Shown in pieces: positions 26,043 through 35,692 of a DNA stretch of 64,000 bases. The stretch covers positions 186,001 through 250,000 of the forward strand of contig CAUTMV010000002.1 of the NCBI GenBank assembly GCA_963540505.1, written 5' to 3'. A program made the position numbers and the translations under genes. The notes beneath the pieces are model-generated. The model searched no databases. It was not told where the DNA came from and worked only from the letters and a program-made list of their open reading frames with translations. The number at the start of each line of letters is the position of its first letter. Position 1 is the stretch's first letter. Source of the stretch: Wolinella sp963540505 (lineage in GTDB: Bacteria > Campylobacterota > Campylobacteria > Campylobacterales > Helicobacteraceae).

Positions 26043-26876
26043 TTATTTGATAATTTGCTTTAGCATAGCCGCATTATCGCAGCCCATCTTTATGCCGCCA
26101 TCACAAGCCTTTTTGAAAAATTCCTGTGCTTTTTTGTTATCAGCCTTTACACCTTTTCCCTCGGCATAGAGTATGGCTAGATTATTACACCCTGCGTAAT
26201 AAGCAAGGTTACAAGCCTTTTCGTAACTTTTTGCAGCCAGCCCATAGTCCTGCTTTGTGCCTTGCCCAAAAGCATGCAGGAATCCTAGATTATCACAACC
26301 AATACCAATACCACCGTTGCAAGCCATCTCATAATAATTTTTAGCTTTGGTATAGTCCCTGTCCATGCCAATACCTTGCATATTTAAATAACCAAGATTG
26401 TTGCATCCCATCATGTCGCCATACTCACAGGCTTTAGTGTAAAGCTCGACAGCCTTTTTGATATCTCGCTTAATTCCGGCACCATTTGCATACAAAAGCC
26501 CCAAAGAGGTGCAGCCTTCGTTGTCCTTGCAAGCTTTTTCATAGTAGCTCACGGCTTTTTTAAAATCTTGCTTTGCGCCATTGCCGCTTTCGTAAATATA
26601 GCCAAGATTGTTGCATGCAAGCGCAAACTTTGCCAAACATGCCTTTTCATAAAGCTTTAACGCCTCTTGCGGCTTTTTTTGCACGCCACCGGTGCCTTCT
26701 GAATAAAGCACAGCCAGATTATAACAACCTGAAGCTTTACCTTCTTTGCAAGCTTTATCATAAATTTCAACCATTTTATTGTGATCACCGGCTTCTTTGG
26801 CTTTCATGCTCTCTTTTATGAAACCAGCCTGTGCCAAAGTAGCACAAAGTAAAATCGTCAGCAACCCTTTTTTCAA
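26043..26876 (-). CDS. Cysteine-rich Sel1-repeat protein (Hcp-like)
   Basis: A 277-residue secreted protein with signal peptide MKKGLLTILLCATLAQAG, followed by about six to seven Sel1/TPR-like repeats of roughly 36 residues. Most have the form YEKAC-X(6-8)-GC-NLGYLY-GxG with paired cysteines. This is the beta-lactamase-like Hcp family expanded in Helicobacter and relatives, where cysteines form disulfides between helices. Its place between the haem lyase and the copper chaperone suggests a scaffold for MccA assembly (inference). Confidence 0.85.
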   Translation of the reverse strand: MKKGLLTILLCATLAQAGFIKESMKAKEAGDHNKMVEIYDKACKEGKASGCYNLAVLYSEGTGGVQKKPQEALKLYEKACLAKFALACNNLGYIYESGNGAKQDFKKAVSYYEKACKDNEGCTSLGLLYANGAGIKRDIKKAVELYTKACEYGDMMGCNNLGYLNMQGIGMDRDYTKAKNYYEMACNGGIGIGCDNLGFLHAFGQGTKQDYGLAAKSYEKACNLAYYAGCNNLAILYAEGKGVKADNKKAQEFFKKACDGGIKMGCDNAAMLKQIIK

Positions 26877-26889
26877 TTTCTTCTCCTTG

Positions 26890-29574
26890 CTATATGGCTT
26901 TGACTTCCCGTCCGCGATAGGCTAATGCGATTAAAACAACCACACTGCCCACCATAAAGTAGACAAAACTTGGCACACTCGGTGCCTCTCCGGCAGCATA
27001 CGAATGCATACCGGTTAGATAAAAGTTTACCCCAAAATAGGTCATTATTATTGAGCTATACGCGATAGCCGAAGCGACCAAAAACAGATAGACGGAATTT
27101 AAGCTCTTTACAAAGCGCATGTGTAAAACCAAAACATAAACGACAATGCTTACAAAAGACCACGTCTCTTTGCTATCCCAGCCCCAGTAGCGTCCCCAGC
27201 TTTCATTTGCCCAGACGCCTCCAAAGAAGTTGCCCAAAGTAAGCAGGCAAAGTCCGACAATTAAGCTAACTTCGGTAATCGCAGCGAGATAGCGAATCTG
27301 CTCGTTTAATCTATCAAGATTCCGCTCGGTTTTCAGTGCCATGAGTAAAAGTGCCAGCATGGCAAGCAAACAGCCAAGCCCTAGGAATCCGTAGCTTGCG
27401 GTAATAACCGAAACGTGGATCGTGAGCCAATATGATTTTAACACAGGAACCAAATTCGTAATTTGCGGATTAACAAAACTCATGTGTGCCACGAGCATAA
27501 CGACGCCAGCTAGCAAAGAAGCAGCAGCAAGTGTGAGCAGGGATTTTCTAAAAAATATCACACCCGCAAGTGCCGCCGACCAGCCGATATAAACCATGCT
27601 TTCATAGCTATCACTCCAAGGCGCATGCCCTGAAATATACCAGCGCACGCCAAGTCCTATCGTGTGGGCGAGGAATCCGCACACAAAAATCCAAAAAGTA
27701 AATCTCTTAAGCAGATTGAATTTTTGTGATGAAAATAGAGCGATTAAAGCCAGAGTGAGAATCCCCAAGCCAAACAATATATAAAAGGACGCCAGCTTTT
27801 TGAAGATTAAAACTTTGTTGTAAATAACTTCGGTTTTTATACGAAATTCACTAGGCAGGAGATGCGATGAGGTAGTGCGCTGAAAGGACTTCAGCCCCTC
27901 TAGTGCTCTGTCCGCTCGATCCCACTCATTTGCGGTCACACCCTCTTGTAAGCCGATTAGATAGTCATTTAAAAGTGTTTTTGTCTCGTTTGTCAGCCTA
28001 TCTTCCATGAAGGCATCGTTTGGAGAAAGCCACTTATCTTCCGTGTCATTTGGGATGGGGATAAATTTAAAAAAGACCCCTTTAAGAGTAAGATATGCGA
28101 TATTGATTCGCTCATCAAACTTTATAAGCTCGTTTTCAAGGGTGCCTCGCTTTGAGGCAGGTGTAGCGTTTGCGACATCGATTTCTCTGGCTAGTTTGTA
28201 GAATCCTCTCTGATCAAACATAAACGAAAAACTTACAAATTTCTCATCTTCGGGCAAATTTAGCAGCTTTTTTATCTGCTTGTTGCCTATTTTGATGATC
28301 TTCATATTTTGCCAAAGTGAGGGGTTGATATTCATTGCAAGAATAATCTGCTCGGGACTCAGCCCAAAAAGCGAAGTTTGACCGCTCATCTTGCTGACAA
28401 CCTCATAAGCTTCGGTGCTAAGCGGTTTTATCCGCCCCATATAATCTTGCACAAGAAGTTGCGCAAAAGCACCGTTTGCGTGGCGCGCACTAAATTTATT
28501 AAACTCAGCCATCTGGCTTATCTCATCTGCTTTCAGATTGGGGCAGATTCCCACAAGTATTGTAAAAATAAGCAGAATTTGGCTGTTTTTTATAAATTTG
28601 TTTAATTTTTCAAAACGGCTACCGCGAGTGAAGAAATTCCCCAAAAAGCCCACGCAAAGCATAAAATATCCTAGATAAGTTACCCATTTACCGGGGTCAC
28701 GATTTATTTCAAGGATAGTTCCCATCTCATCAATATCGTATGAGGACTGGAAAAATTTTGCTCCACTGTAGGTAAGTGGATGATTCATGAAAATTTTATA
28801 CTCAAGCAGGCGATTCCCATCATCATCAATCACCCTCACATCACTGGAATATGACGATGGGCTCTGGGAGCCGGCATATCTTTCAAGTTTAAATTTCACC
28901 AACTCTATTGAAAAGGGCAATTTCACTATCTTTGAACCCCAAGCGATCTCGATAAACTCGCCGTTTTGCTCAAAGATAGCAGGGTCGCTGATCCAGCCCG
29001 CTCCGCCAAGCAGAGACAGCTCTTTTTTTTGCTCGCCTTCAAAACCGGCATTTATGATTAGCCTACTGCGTTCGCCTTGTGGTGCAGGCTCGTAAGAGAC
29101 AAATTCGACATTGAAATTTTTAGAATTTATGATTCTTGAAATTTTGAAGTTATTATTGCCAACCTGAGCTAAATTTAGAGGAATCTCAAAAAACTCACCA
29201 CCCGAAAAAATTTGCAAAAACGGCTTTACGCTGACCATTTCATTAGAGCTCTCTCCTTCTCTAACGTGAAGCACGCCCTCCTCACCGAAATATCGGGTCA
29301 AAAACGCACCCAGGATGATGACGATAAACGCAGAGTGTAAGACAAACGCACCAAATCTACGCCACATTTTATCCTTGATGGTAATGCCGATTAATGAGAT
29401 GGTCAGGCAAAGCATAACTATCTCATACCACCTAGCATCATAGACTAAAATTTTAGCGGTCTGAGTATCGTAAATGCTTTCTAAAAACGTGGCTACACCG
29501 GCTGCAGCCCCTAAGATGAGCAACATGAAGAGAACAAATTTGTACGACAGAAACAAATTCAGCAGCAGCCTCAT
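26890..29574 (-). CDS. ccsA1: Cytochrome c synthase of the fused CcsBA type, dedicated to CX15CH haem attachment
   Basis: An 894-residue membrane protein with an N-terminal ResB/CcsB-like part and a C-terminal CcsA-like part containing the WWD haem-handling motif SWGRYWGWDSKETWSF. Large CcsBA fusions are the system II haem lyases of Campylobacterota. In Wolinella the isoenzyme CcsA1, encoded with mccA, attaches haem to CX15CH; the position here directly after mccABCD supports the same call. It works at the periplasmic face of the inner membrane. It lies 14 bases after mccD. Confidence 0.88.
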   Translation of the reverse strand: MRLLLNLFLSYKFVLFMLLILGAAAGVATFLESIYDTQTAKILVYDARWYEIVMLCLTISLIGITIKDKMWRRFGAFVLHSAFIVIILGAFLTRYFGEEGVLHVREGESSNEMVSVKPFLQIFSGGEFFEIPLNLAQVGNNNFKISRIINSKNFNVEFVSYEPAPQGERSRLIINAGFEGEQKKELSLLGGAGWISDPAIFEQNGEFIEIAWGSKIVKLPFSIELVKFKLERYAGSQSPSSYSSDVRVIDDDGNRLLEYKIFMNHPLTYSGAKFFQSSYDIDEMGTILEINRDPGKWVTYLGYFMLCVGFLGNFFTRGSRFEKLNKFIKNSQILLIFTILVGICPNLKADEISQMAEFNKFSARHANGAFAQLLVQDYMGRIKPLSTEAYEVVSKMSGQTSLFGLSPEQIILAMNINPSLWQNMKIIKIGNKQIKKLLNLPEDEKFVSFSFMFDQRGFYKLAREIDVANATPASKRGTLENELIKFDERINIAYLTLKGVFFKFIPIPNDTEDKWLSPNDAFMEDRLTNETKTLLNDYLIGLQEGVTANEWDRADRALEGLKSFQRTTSSHLLPSEFRIKTEVIYNKVLIFKKLASFYILFGLGILTLALIALFSSQKFNLLKRFTFWIFVCGFLAHTIGLGVRWYISGHAPWSDSYESMVYIGWSAALAGVIFFRKSLLTLAAASLLAGVVMLVAHMSFVNPQITNLVPVLKSYWLTIHVSVITASYGFLGLGCLLAMLALLLMALKTERNLDRLNEQIRYLAAITEVSLIVGLCLLTLGNFFGGVWANESWGRYWGWDSKETWSFVSIVVYVLVLHMRFVKSLNSVYLFLVASAIAYSSIIMTYFGVNFYLTGMHSYAAGEAPSVPSFVYFMVGSVVVLIALAYRGREVKAI

Positions 29575-29588
29575 GTCACTCCCGTTTT

Positions 29589-30575
29589 TTAGATATGCAG
29601 TATGTCGTATGTTTGTCCTGCGTAAAGAATGAACATCCTTAGCATAAATACCCCAAAAATACTAGCAAAAGCACTAATATAGAAAGCACTAAATTTCGGA
29701 TGCGTGATAAATCTACCAAGTCCAAAATTCAACGCAAGTGGCACGCCAAAGCCAATGAGCACGACACCAATCCAGAACATTCTAGCGTAATATCCTTGAT
29801 AAAAAGCCACACTCGCCGCTTTTTGCACATCACTCCCTATGACAAGCGACACGAATATCATCAAAATGAGCAAAATTTCAAAAGCTAACACGGGCCACTC
29901 AACTGCATGCAGAATCTTAATATCGCCGCTATGTGTATCCGCCTTGAAGTAAAATGCAGCAACAATGCTTGCCCCCGCTATACCGGCACTTAGTCCCGAA
30001 GCCACAAAAAGGGCAGGTAACACGGCGGTATTTAGTAGAGGGAATCGCACGAGAACTGAGATCAAAAAGCCGGTATATGCGCAAATAGCAACCGCAAAAA
30101 CAAGCGTCAATGAATAAGCCAGCGGTCTGAACGCGTTCAAAACTCTCATCACACACTCAAATCGCCTAGGCAGATCAAACTTGCCCACCCTCTCAAAAAT
30201 GCCCGATTCCGTGATTTCGCGCTCAAAGGCGTAAAGCACCATCACAAAGCTAAGGGGTATGTAGATACAAAGCGCAGCTACACCGATGGACATTACGGAT
30301 TTGAAGTTGTAGTTAATCAAAATTTTCCAAAAGTAAAGCGGCTTCTCAAGGTCGCCAACAAGGCAGACCATACCAAGCAAAATGGTTACCAAAGAGAGCA
30401 ATGACGCAGCCTTAAACAAAGGCGTGCTTTCGCTCTGCTTTTTGTAGAATCGAATGAGCAGGGAAACCACCAAAGCCCCACCGCTCATACCGGCTAAAAG
30501 CAGATAAAGCGCGATAGGCCAATGCCATTCAATGCCATGCGAAAAAGTATAGGTAAAATTTATTGCACCATTCAT
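29589..30575 (-). CDS. mccD: NrfD/PsrC-like membrane quinol dehydrogenase subunit MccD
   Basis: A 328-residue integral membrane protein with about eight to nine hydrophobic segments. The N-terminal EWHWPIALYLLLAGMSGGAL is the NrfD/PsrC family signature. It lies one base after mccC and is expected to oxidise menaquinol and pass electrons through MccC to MccA. It lacks bound haem, as is usual for the family. Confidence 0.9.
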   Translation of the reverse strand: MNGAINFTYTFSHGIEWHWPIALYLLLAGMSGGALVVSLLIRFYKKQSESTPLFKAASLLSLVTILLGMVCLVGDLEKPLYFWKILINYNFKSVMSIGVAALCIYIPLSFVMVLYAFEREITESGIFERVGKFDLPRRFECVMRVLNAFRPLAYSLTLVFAVAICAYTGFLISVLVRFPLLNTAVLPALFVASGLSAGIAGASIVAAFYFKADTHSGDIKILHAVEWPVLAFEILLILMIFVSLVIGSDVQKAASVAFYQGYYARMFWIGVVLIGFGVPLALNFGLGRFITHPKFSAFYISAFASIFGVFMLRMFILYAGQTYDILHI

Positions 30576-30576
30576 C

Positions 30577-31239
30577 TCACACCCCCATTTTTACCGCTGG
30601 TATATAGCGCAAGCTCGGTTTCGTGCCGCATTCCGGACGCATACGCAAGCTATCTTTCACACGAAGAAGCTTACTGATGTGAGATTCCTCATCATTGAGA
30701 TCCCCAAAAACCAAAGCATCGTATCTACACGCCTCGACACAAGCAGGCTCTTTATTGTTAGCTAAATTCGTATCCAAACAGAAGTTACAGCTCTCTGCAG
30801 CATGACTTTCATCGTTTATAAAGCGCACATCATAAGGACAGGCGACGATACAGTATTTGCACGCAATGCAGTCATCAGCGTTGGTCGTAGTGATTCCCGT
30901 AGCCACATCCTTATGGCAGGCATTTGTGGGGCAGACATTTACACAAGGAGCCTCCACGCACTGCTGACAACTAACCCTTACAAAACGCCTATCAAGACGT
31001 GCATTCGGATCGGTTTTATCCTGGACATAAAGCCTTGCCTGCCCTTTTGGAACCAAATTTACTTTTTTGCAAGCGATCTCACAGTCGGTGCAGCCGACAC
31101 ATTTGTTTTGATCGAATATCATGCCAAAATTCGGTTTTTTCTTGCCACTATCATCCGTAGCAGCACCACAGCCTGCCAACCCCGCACCGGCAGACCCTAT
31201 CGCCAGATACTTTAGAAACTCTCTTCTTTGAAATTCCAT
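30577..31239 (-). CDS. mccC: Periplasmic iron-sulfur protein MccC
   Basis: A 220-residue protein with a twin-arginine type leader (MEFQRREFLKYLAIGSAG) and a following lipobox-like LAGC. Four ferredoxin-type cysteine groups are visible: CVGCTDCEIAC, CQQCVEAPCVNVC, CIACKYCIVAC and CNFC with a later ACVEAC, as in NrfC/PsrB-type proteins with four [4Fe-4S] clusters. It forms the electron link between MccD and the octaheme reductase. Confidence 0.92.
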   Translation of the reverse strand: MEFQRREFLKYLAIGSAGAGLAGCGAATDDSGKKKPNFGMIFDQNKCVGCTDCEIACKKVNLVPKGQARLYVQDKTDPNARLDRRFVRVSCQQCVEAPCVNVCPTNACHKDVATGITTTNADDCIACKYCIVACPYDVRFINDESHAAESCNFCLDTNLANNKEPACVEACRYDALVFGDLNDEESHISKLLRVKDSLRMRPECGTKPSLRYIPAVKMGV

Positions 31240-31260
31240 AGCATACCCTTCGTTAAGGAT

Positions 31261-32025
31261 TTATTTGTGTGTCCCGTGAAAATTTTTGATATCTTCTTCA
31301 CTAAGCTCTTTTGCAACACCCGCCAACTCACCCGGTTTCAACACTCTTAAAAGCTCCGCTTCAAAGATAACAACAGCACCCGCCGGCACAGCATCCATAC
31401 CGTGATCACCATATGCTAGTGCGCTTGGTATGGTAAATTTGTATTTTGAACCGGCTTTCATTAGCTTTAACCCCTCACTTAGTCCATCTATGATGTTTAT
31501 CATGGATAGATGAGCCGGTGTCTTTGAGGTGGTTGTGTCATCAAAAACAGTGCCGTCTATGAGGTATGCTTTGTAATTAACGACAACTATACTCTCATCT
31601 TTTGGCATATCACCCTTACCGGAAGTTATCACCTCATATTGCAAGCCCGATTTTGTGGTTTTGACCTTTTTGTTTTTAGCATTTTTGGTCATATACTCTT
31701 TGCCGGCTTTTAAATTCTTCTCAAGATTAGCCTTATCAAGGTCGTCCGCTGCTTTGTTTAGCCTGGCAACCCTATTATTTAAGTGTTTGTCTATCTCGTC
31801 GTGTTTTATTTTAAGCCGACTTTTAAAAGCATCCAAAAAACCCTCTAGCACTATGTCTTTATCCGTTTTGACCCCTAGTTTCTCTTGCCCATCTATCTGA
31901 TTTAGCAAGTGTTCCCCCACAGAAGCGCCGATAGCATAAGCTTCACGATACTCATCACTATTAAGCTCTACTCCAAGGGATAAACTAGCTGTTAAAAGCG
32001 GTACCAAGAAGAGTGTTTTTCGCAT
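31261..32025 (-). CDS. mccB: FKBP-type peptidyl-prolyl isomerase MccB
   Basis: A 254-residue exported protein (signal MRKTLFLVPLLTASLSLG). An N-terminal FKBP_N dimerisation region is followed by a C-terminal FKBP domain: VVNYKAYLIDGTVFDDT, GLKLMKAGSKYKFTIPSALAYG and VIFEAELLRVLKP. The gene between mccA and mccC is a known feature of the sulfite reductase cluster. It presumably folds apo-MccA in the periplasm before haem and copper insertion. Confidence 0.92.
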   Translation of the reverse strand: MRKTLFLVPLLTASLSLGVELNSDEYREAYAIGASVGEHLLNQIDGQEKLGVKTDKDIVLEGFLDAFKSRLKIKHDEIDKHLNNRVARLNKAADDLDKANLEKNLKAGKEYMTKNAKNKKVKTTKSGLQYEVITSGKGDMPKDESIVVVNYKAYLIDGTVFDDTTTSKTPAHLSMINIIDGLSEGLKLMKAGSKYKFTIPSALAYGDHGMDAVPAGAVVIFEAELLRVLKPGELAGVAKELSEEDIKNFHGTHK

Positions 32026-32090
32026 ATCTCTAACCTTTGTCCAATTTAAAACTTAAAAAGGAGGCGACCGGTGCCACCTCCTTTCGCCCC

Positions 32091-34160
32091 TTATAGGCTT
32101 GTGTTTAGGATCCTTTGAGCCTCTTTGATATACTCTTTGGCAGCATCCAGTCTTTGTTTTGTGTATTTAAAGCCGTGCATACCCCAAGAGCCATCTTTTT
32201 CCACTAGGTCTACCGTGTCTTGAGCTTTTTCGATCAATTCGTAAACTCTTGTCTTATCAGTAGATTTTAGTTTTTTGACCTCTAGGATTTTATAGATACC
32301 CTGGATTCCCACTTTTACGCTTGTAAAGTCGGTCTTTACAGGTGCTTGCCATCCCATTACCTCATCGTAAATCTGCTTTTGATTTTTGAAGTGTAATGTC
32401 TCTTTGAGCTCGGAAACTACTGGGCTGTGGCAACCTTTTGTATCTTGCATGTCTTTGTCTGCCCAAGATGTTCTAGCGCATGCCCACATCAAGTCAATGA
32501 AGTTGCGACCTTCGCCATTTCTTTCAAAGTGCCAATCTTTTGCATCTCTTGGACCTTGCGCGGCAGAGCCTGCAACCAAAGACCTCCTATCCGGACTTAC
32601 GTCAATCTTCCAAATGTGTGAGCGTCTTTGTGTGTCAAATCCGGCATTCTCTTGGAACTGGATTGCATAGAAGTTCTCACAACTCATCATGAATGGCATA
32701 TGGCAAGATGCACAAGTGTTATCCTTGTGAGTGTCCGCTCTTGCGAATATATAAGCTTGCTCTTTATGGCAATCTTGGCATGTTTTTGTAATTTTTGGCT
32801 TAGTGTAAAGTGCACTTAGATAGCCTTGTTCAGAGTTGTAGTTTAGACCTTTGATAGTCTTATCACCGACAACCGGACCTGTGGCATCGTGTGGATCGTG
32901 GCAAGTTACACAACGCATACCTTTGTCATAGTGAGCTGTAAAGTATGACTGAGATCCTTCAGAACCGCATCCCGGTCCCATTGACTTAAATTTAGAGCTT
33001 AGCGCTTGATCTATCTTGCCTATGTTGGCTGGATTCTTAGCTAGATCGGGGCTAAAGTTAAATCTCTGGTGGCAGCGTTCGCAGTTTGATGTCCTGAAGT
33101 TATTCGCTTCATCAAGGTGACCGCCGGCTCCGTGGCACTCCTCGCAGCTTACGCCTTTTGAGATAGTGTGTTTTTGAAGCTCTTTTGCGTTACCAAGAAC
33201 GGCATAGAAATCTTTTTTGCTCTTGAAGTCAAACTTGAATGGGTGGCAAACTTCGCAATACGAAGCGTTTGCTTGGAAGAACATTGACTTCTTGTGTTTA
33301 GCCGCATACGAAGCTAGACCGCGGACATATCCGCCGTTATCGCCGTATTCTTCAAGTGTGCCGGGGAAATCCGGAACAAATTTTTTGATTCTCTTAACAG
33401 TCGCATCATCTAGCCTGAGTGCCCAAGTTGTTTGGAACTGGTTGCCACCCGCTACGATTTGACCTGTGCCATCCCTAAGCAAACCGCCCTCTACGTAGTA
33501 AGTTCCTCTAAGTAGCCATGCATCAACATAGCCGAGTTTTGTTCTTAGGTGCCCGACGGTAGCGTAGACGACATCAGGAGTGATACCTTTTGGAAGAATC
33601 GAAGCTGTATCTGCCCCGAACACCGGTTTAGTAAGCTCGTTATTAACTTCAGGGTGCTCCCCTGGGAATCGAATGGTAGTAGCGTGTCGTGATCTGCTCC
33701 ACACCTCGTATTGAGCAGGGTGGCACTCGCCGCACTTTTCAGGACCTATGAATTTGTTTGGAAAGTGCAAAGATGAAGCCGCAGGAATCCTATACATCAT
33801 AGAGCTGTAACCCTGTCCGCCCTCTCTCTTACTGGCTTTTGAAAAGTCAAATCCATGACCTTCAGCCAGCCACTCCAATCCACGGTCATGAACGACCAAT
33901 TTACCGACTGTTTTACCACCATACTTGGTAAAAATAGGGTGATTTTTAAACAGCCACTCATACATCTCCTGCTCTTCTACGACGTAGTCCTGCAAGGATG
34001 TAATACCTCTACTTTGCAAAGTCCCCTTGGGATTTGCAATGACCTTTTGTGCCTGCTTGCTTAACTCCATGCCGTGGTTCATCCCCTCAGCACAGGCTAC
34101 CGAGGTTAGGACACTGGCGCCCGCAACTAAACCGAGCAACACTTTATCCAACTTTTTCAC
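32091..34160 (-). CDS. mccA: Octaheme copper sulfite reductase MccA
   Basis: A 689-residue exported multihaem protein (GTG start, GGGGGA upstream, signal to about residue 24). It has seven CXXCH motifs at residues 143, 302, 339, 360, 417, 461 and 483. The eighth haem site has the unusual form C561-X15-C577-H578, the MccA hallmark. Two cysteines outside haem motifs, Cys398 (MGPGCGSEG) and Cys494 (MMSCENF), lie one position from the reported copper ligands Cys399 and Cys495 of Wolinella MccA. The enzyme reduces sulfite to sulfide in the periplasm. It is the first structural gene of the island and is preceded by mccRS. Confidence 0.97.
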   Translation of the reverse strand: MKKLDKVLLGLVAGASVLTSVACAEGMNHGMELSKQAQKVIANPKGTLQSRGITSLQDYVVEEQEMYEWLFKNHPIFTKYGGKTVGKLVVHDRGLEWLAEGHGFDFSKASKREGGQGYSSMMYRIPAASSLHFPNKFIGPEKCGECHPAQYEVWSRSRHATTIRFPGEHPEVNNELTKPVFGADTASILPKGITPDVVYATVGHLRTKLGYVDAWLLRGTYYVEGGLLRDGTGQIVAGGNQFQTTWALRLDDATVKRIKKFVPDFPGTLEEYGDNGGYVRGLASYAAKHKKSMFFQANASYCEVCHPFKFDFKSKKDFYAVLGNAKELQKHTISKGVSCEECHGAGGHLDEANNFRTSNCERCHQRFNFSPDLAKNPANIGKIDQALSSKFKSMGPGCGSEGSQSYFTAHYDKGMRCVTCHDPHDATGPVVGDKTIKGLNYNSEQGYLSALYTKPKITKTCQDCHKEQAYIFARADTHKDNTCASCHMPFMMSCENFYAIQFQENAGFDTQRRSHIWKIDVSPDRRSLVAGSAAQGPRDAKDWHFERNGEGRNFIDLMWACARTSWADKDMQDTKGCHSPVVSELKETLHFKNQKQIYDEVMGWQAPVKTDFTSVKVGIQGIYKILEVKKLKSTDKTRVYELIEKAQDTVDLVEKDGSWGMHGFKYTKQRLDAAKEYIKEAQRILNTSL

Positions 34161-34261
34161 GTGTTCCCCCTTCTGAAAAATTGAATTTCTAAAATCAAGA
34201 TGATTTCGTGCAGTAATGATGCTACTAAAAAGGGAGAAACTAGGGAGAAGATACGAAAATT

Positions 34262-35692
34262 TTATGAATTTAAAAACTTAATGGTAAATTTCACGCCATT
34301 TGGCGTGTTGCAAGCCTCTATGCCGCCGCCATTTTTTGCCATTATCACTTTGCTCATATAAAGCCCAAGTCCGCTACCAGCGGCTTTAGTAGTGAAGTAT
34401 GGCTCGAATATTTTGGCAATTTCATCTTGTCTGATGGGTTTGCCGCTGTTTTCTACCTCAATCATGCGGATATTATCTTGCACCAGCGAGGTGATTCTTA
34501 TCTCTCTTTGTGCGCTGTTTTCGCTTACAAGCACATCTTTGGCATTGTTTATTAAATTTATTAAAACTTGAATTAGCTCATTAATGTTTCCAAAATGGTT
34601 AAAATCTTGTTTAATTTGTATGTCTAGTTTTATGGCATTCGCCCGCAAAGCCGCGTCTAAAATTTTACATACACGCCTAATAGCCTGCTCACTCGAATAT
34701 TCACATTTTGGTGCATTCGGATCGAAGAAATGTTTAAAATCATCAATGGTCTCTGACATAAACTTTACCTGCTCGCCTATCTCATCGAGCTTATCTTTCA
34801 ATCTACCGCTATCTAGCTTTCCTCGCTCGTTAAAAAGCTCCAAATTGATAAGCACTGCTCCTATTTGGGCGAGAGGTTGTTTCCATTGATGTGATATGTT
34901 GGCAATCATCTCGCCCATCGAAGCTAAGCGCGACTGGCTTACCATGAGCTGCTTATTTTGCTCTTTTATTTTCATTACTTTTTGATGAATCTTATATATG
35001 AAAAAGACCAAAACCGCAAACAGAGCAAAAAGTGCCGCTGCGCTTAAAATAAACTCTTTTACATGGATTAAAAGTATATTTTTTACCGGCATCTTAAAAG
35101 ATACCATCGCGATCGTGTCGCCTACTTTTCCTTGAAAATCGCCCACCCTATCTCCGCCGTATTTTTCGACTATTTTTTGGGGAGCGGAGTTTGCATTGTG
35201 GCAAAGGACGCAGGTCGCATGGGTATTCTTCACGGGCAAGCCGACAAAAATATACGACGTATCTCTGTTTTTTACTACTTTTGCATACTCTTCGTATCTG
35301 CCCTCTTTGAAACCCTCCAAAATTTCGTTCTCAAATTCATCACCAAGGTGCTCAGGATTTATCGGATTAGTTGCCACCAGTTTGTAATCGTAATCAAGCG
35401 GATACTTCTTGCGCTGGATATTATAGACCTCGCGCGCGATATAGGTTGAAGAGAGCAAGCGCGGATCAAAAAAGTCGGAATCTAACGCCCCATTAGCCTT
35501 TAGCTCATCGATAAGAGGTCTTTGTATCGTTGAAACATAATCTCTAACGGCATTCATGGTATTTAATATGTGCAACGCCTCTTTTTTTGCGTCCTTTATG
35601 GCTAAATCCTGATAAAACTTAAAAAACATGCCGGTAATTAGGGCATAAAGAAGGGCGAAAATAGCCAGCACCAAACCAAATCTATATTTCAC
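34262..35692 (-). CDS. mccS: Sensor histidine kinase with c-type haem sensor domain (MccS)
   Basis: A 476-residue membrane kinase. A first hydrophobic segment is followed by a periplasmic DUF3365/Tll0287-like domain with a CVLCH motif (Cys161-His165), which should attach a c-type haem. A second transmembrane segment near residue 215 leads to a HisKA-type box ISHQWKQPLAQ (phospho-acceptor His268), then the ATPase region ending GLGLYMSKVIM. It probably senses redox state or sulfite/NO at the haem and phosphorylates MccR. It overlaps mccR by 11 bases and lies upstream of mccA. Confidence 0.9.
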   Translation of the reverse strand: MKYRFGLVLAIFALLYALITGMFFKFYQDLAIKDAKKEALHILNTMNAVRDYVSTIQRPLIDELKANGALDSDFFDPRLLSSTYIAREVYNIQRKKYPLDYDYKLVATNPINPEHLGDEFENEILEGFKEGRYEEYAKVVKNRDTSYIFVGLPVKNTHATCVLCHNANSAPQKIVEKYGGDRVGDFQGKVGDTIAMVSFKMPVKNILLIHVKEFILSAAALFALFAVLVFFIYKIHQKVMKIKEQNKQLMVSQSRLASMGEMIANISHQWKQPLAQIGAVLINLELFNERGKLDSGRLKDKLDEIGEQVKFMSETIDDFKHFFDPNAPKCEYSSEQAIRRVCKILDAALRANAIKLDIQIKQDFNHFGNINELIQVLINLINNAKDVLVSENSAQREIRITSLVQDNIRMIEVENSGKPIRQDEIAKIFEPYFTTKAAGSGLGLYMSKVIMAKNGGGIEACNTPNGVKFTIKFLNS

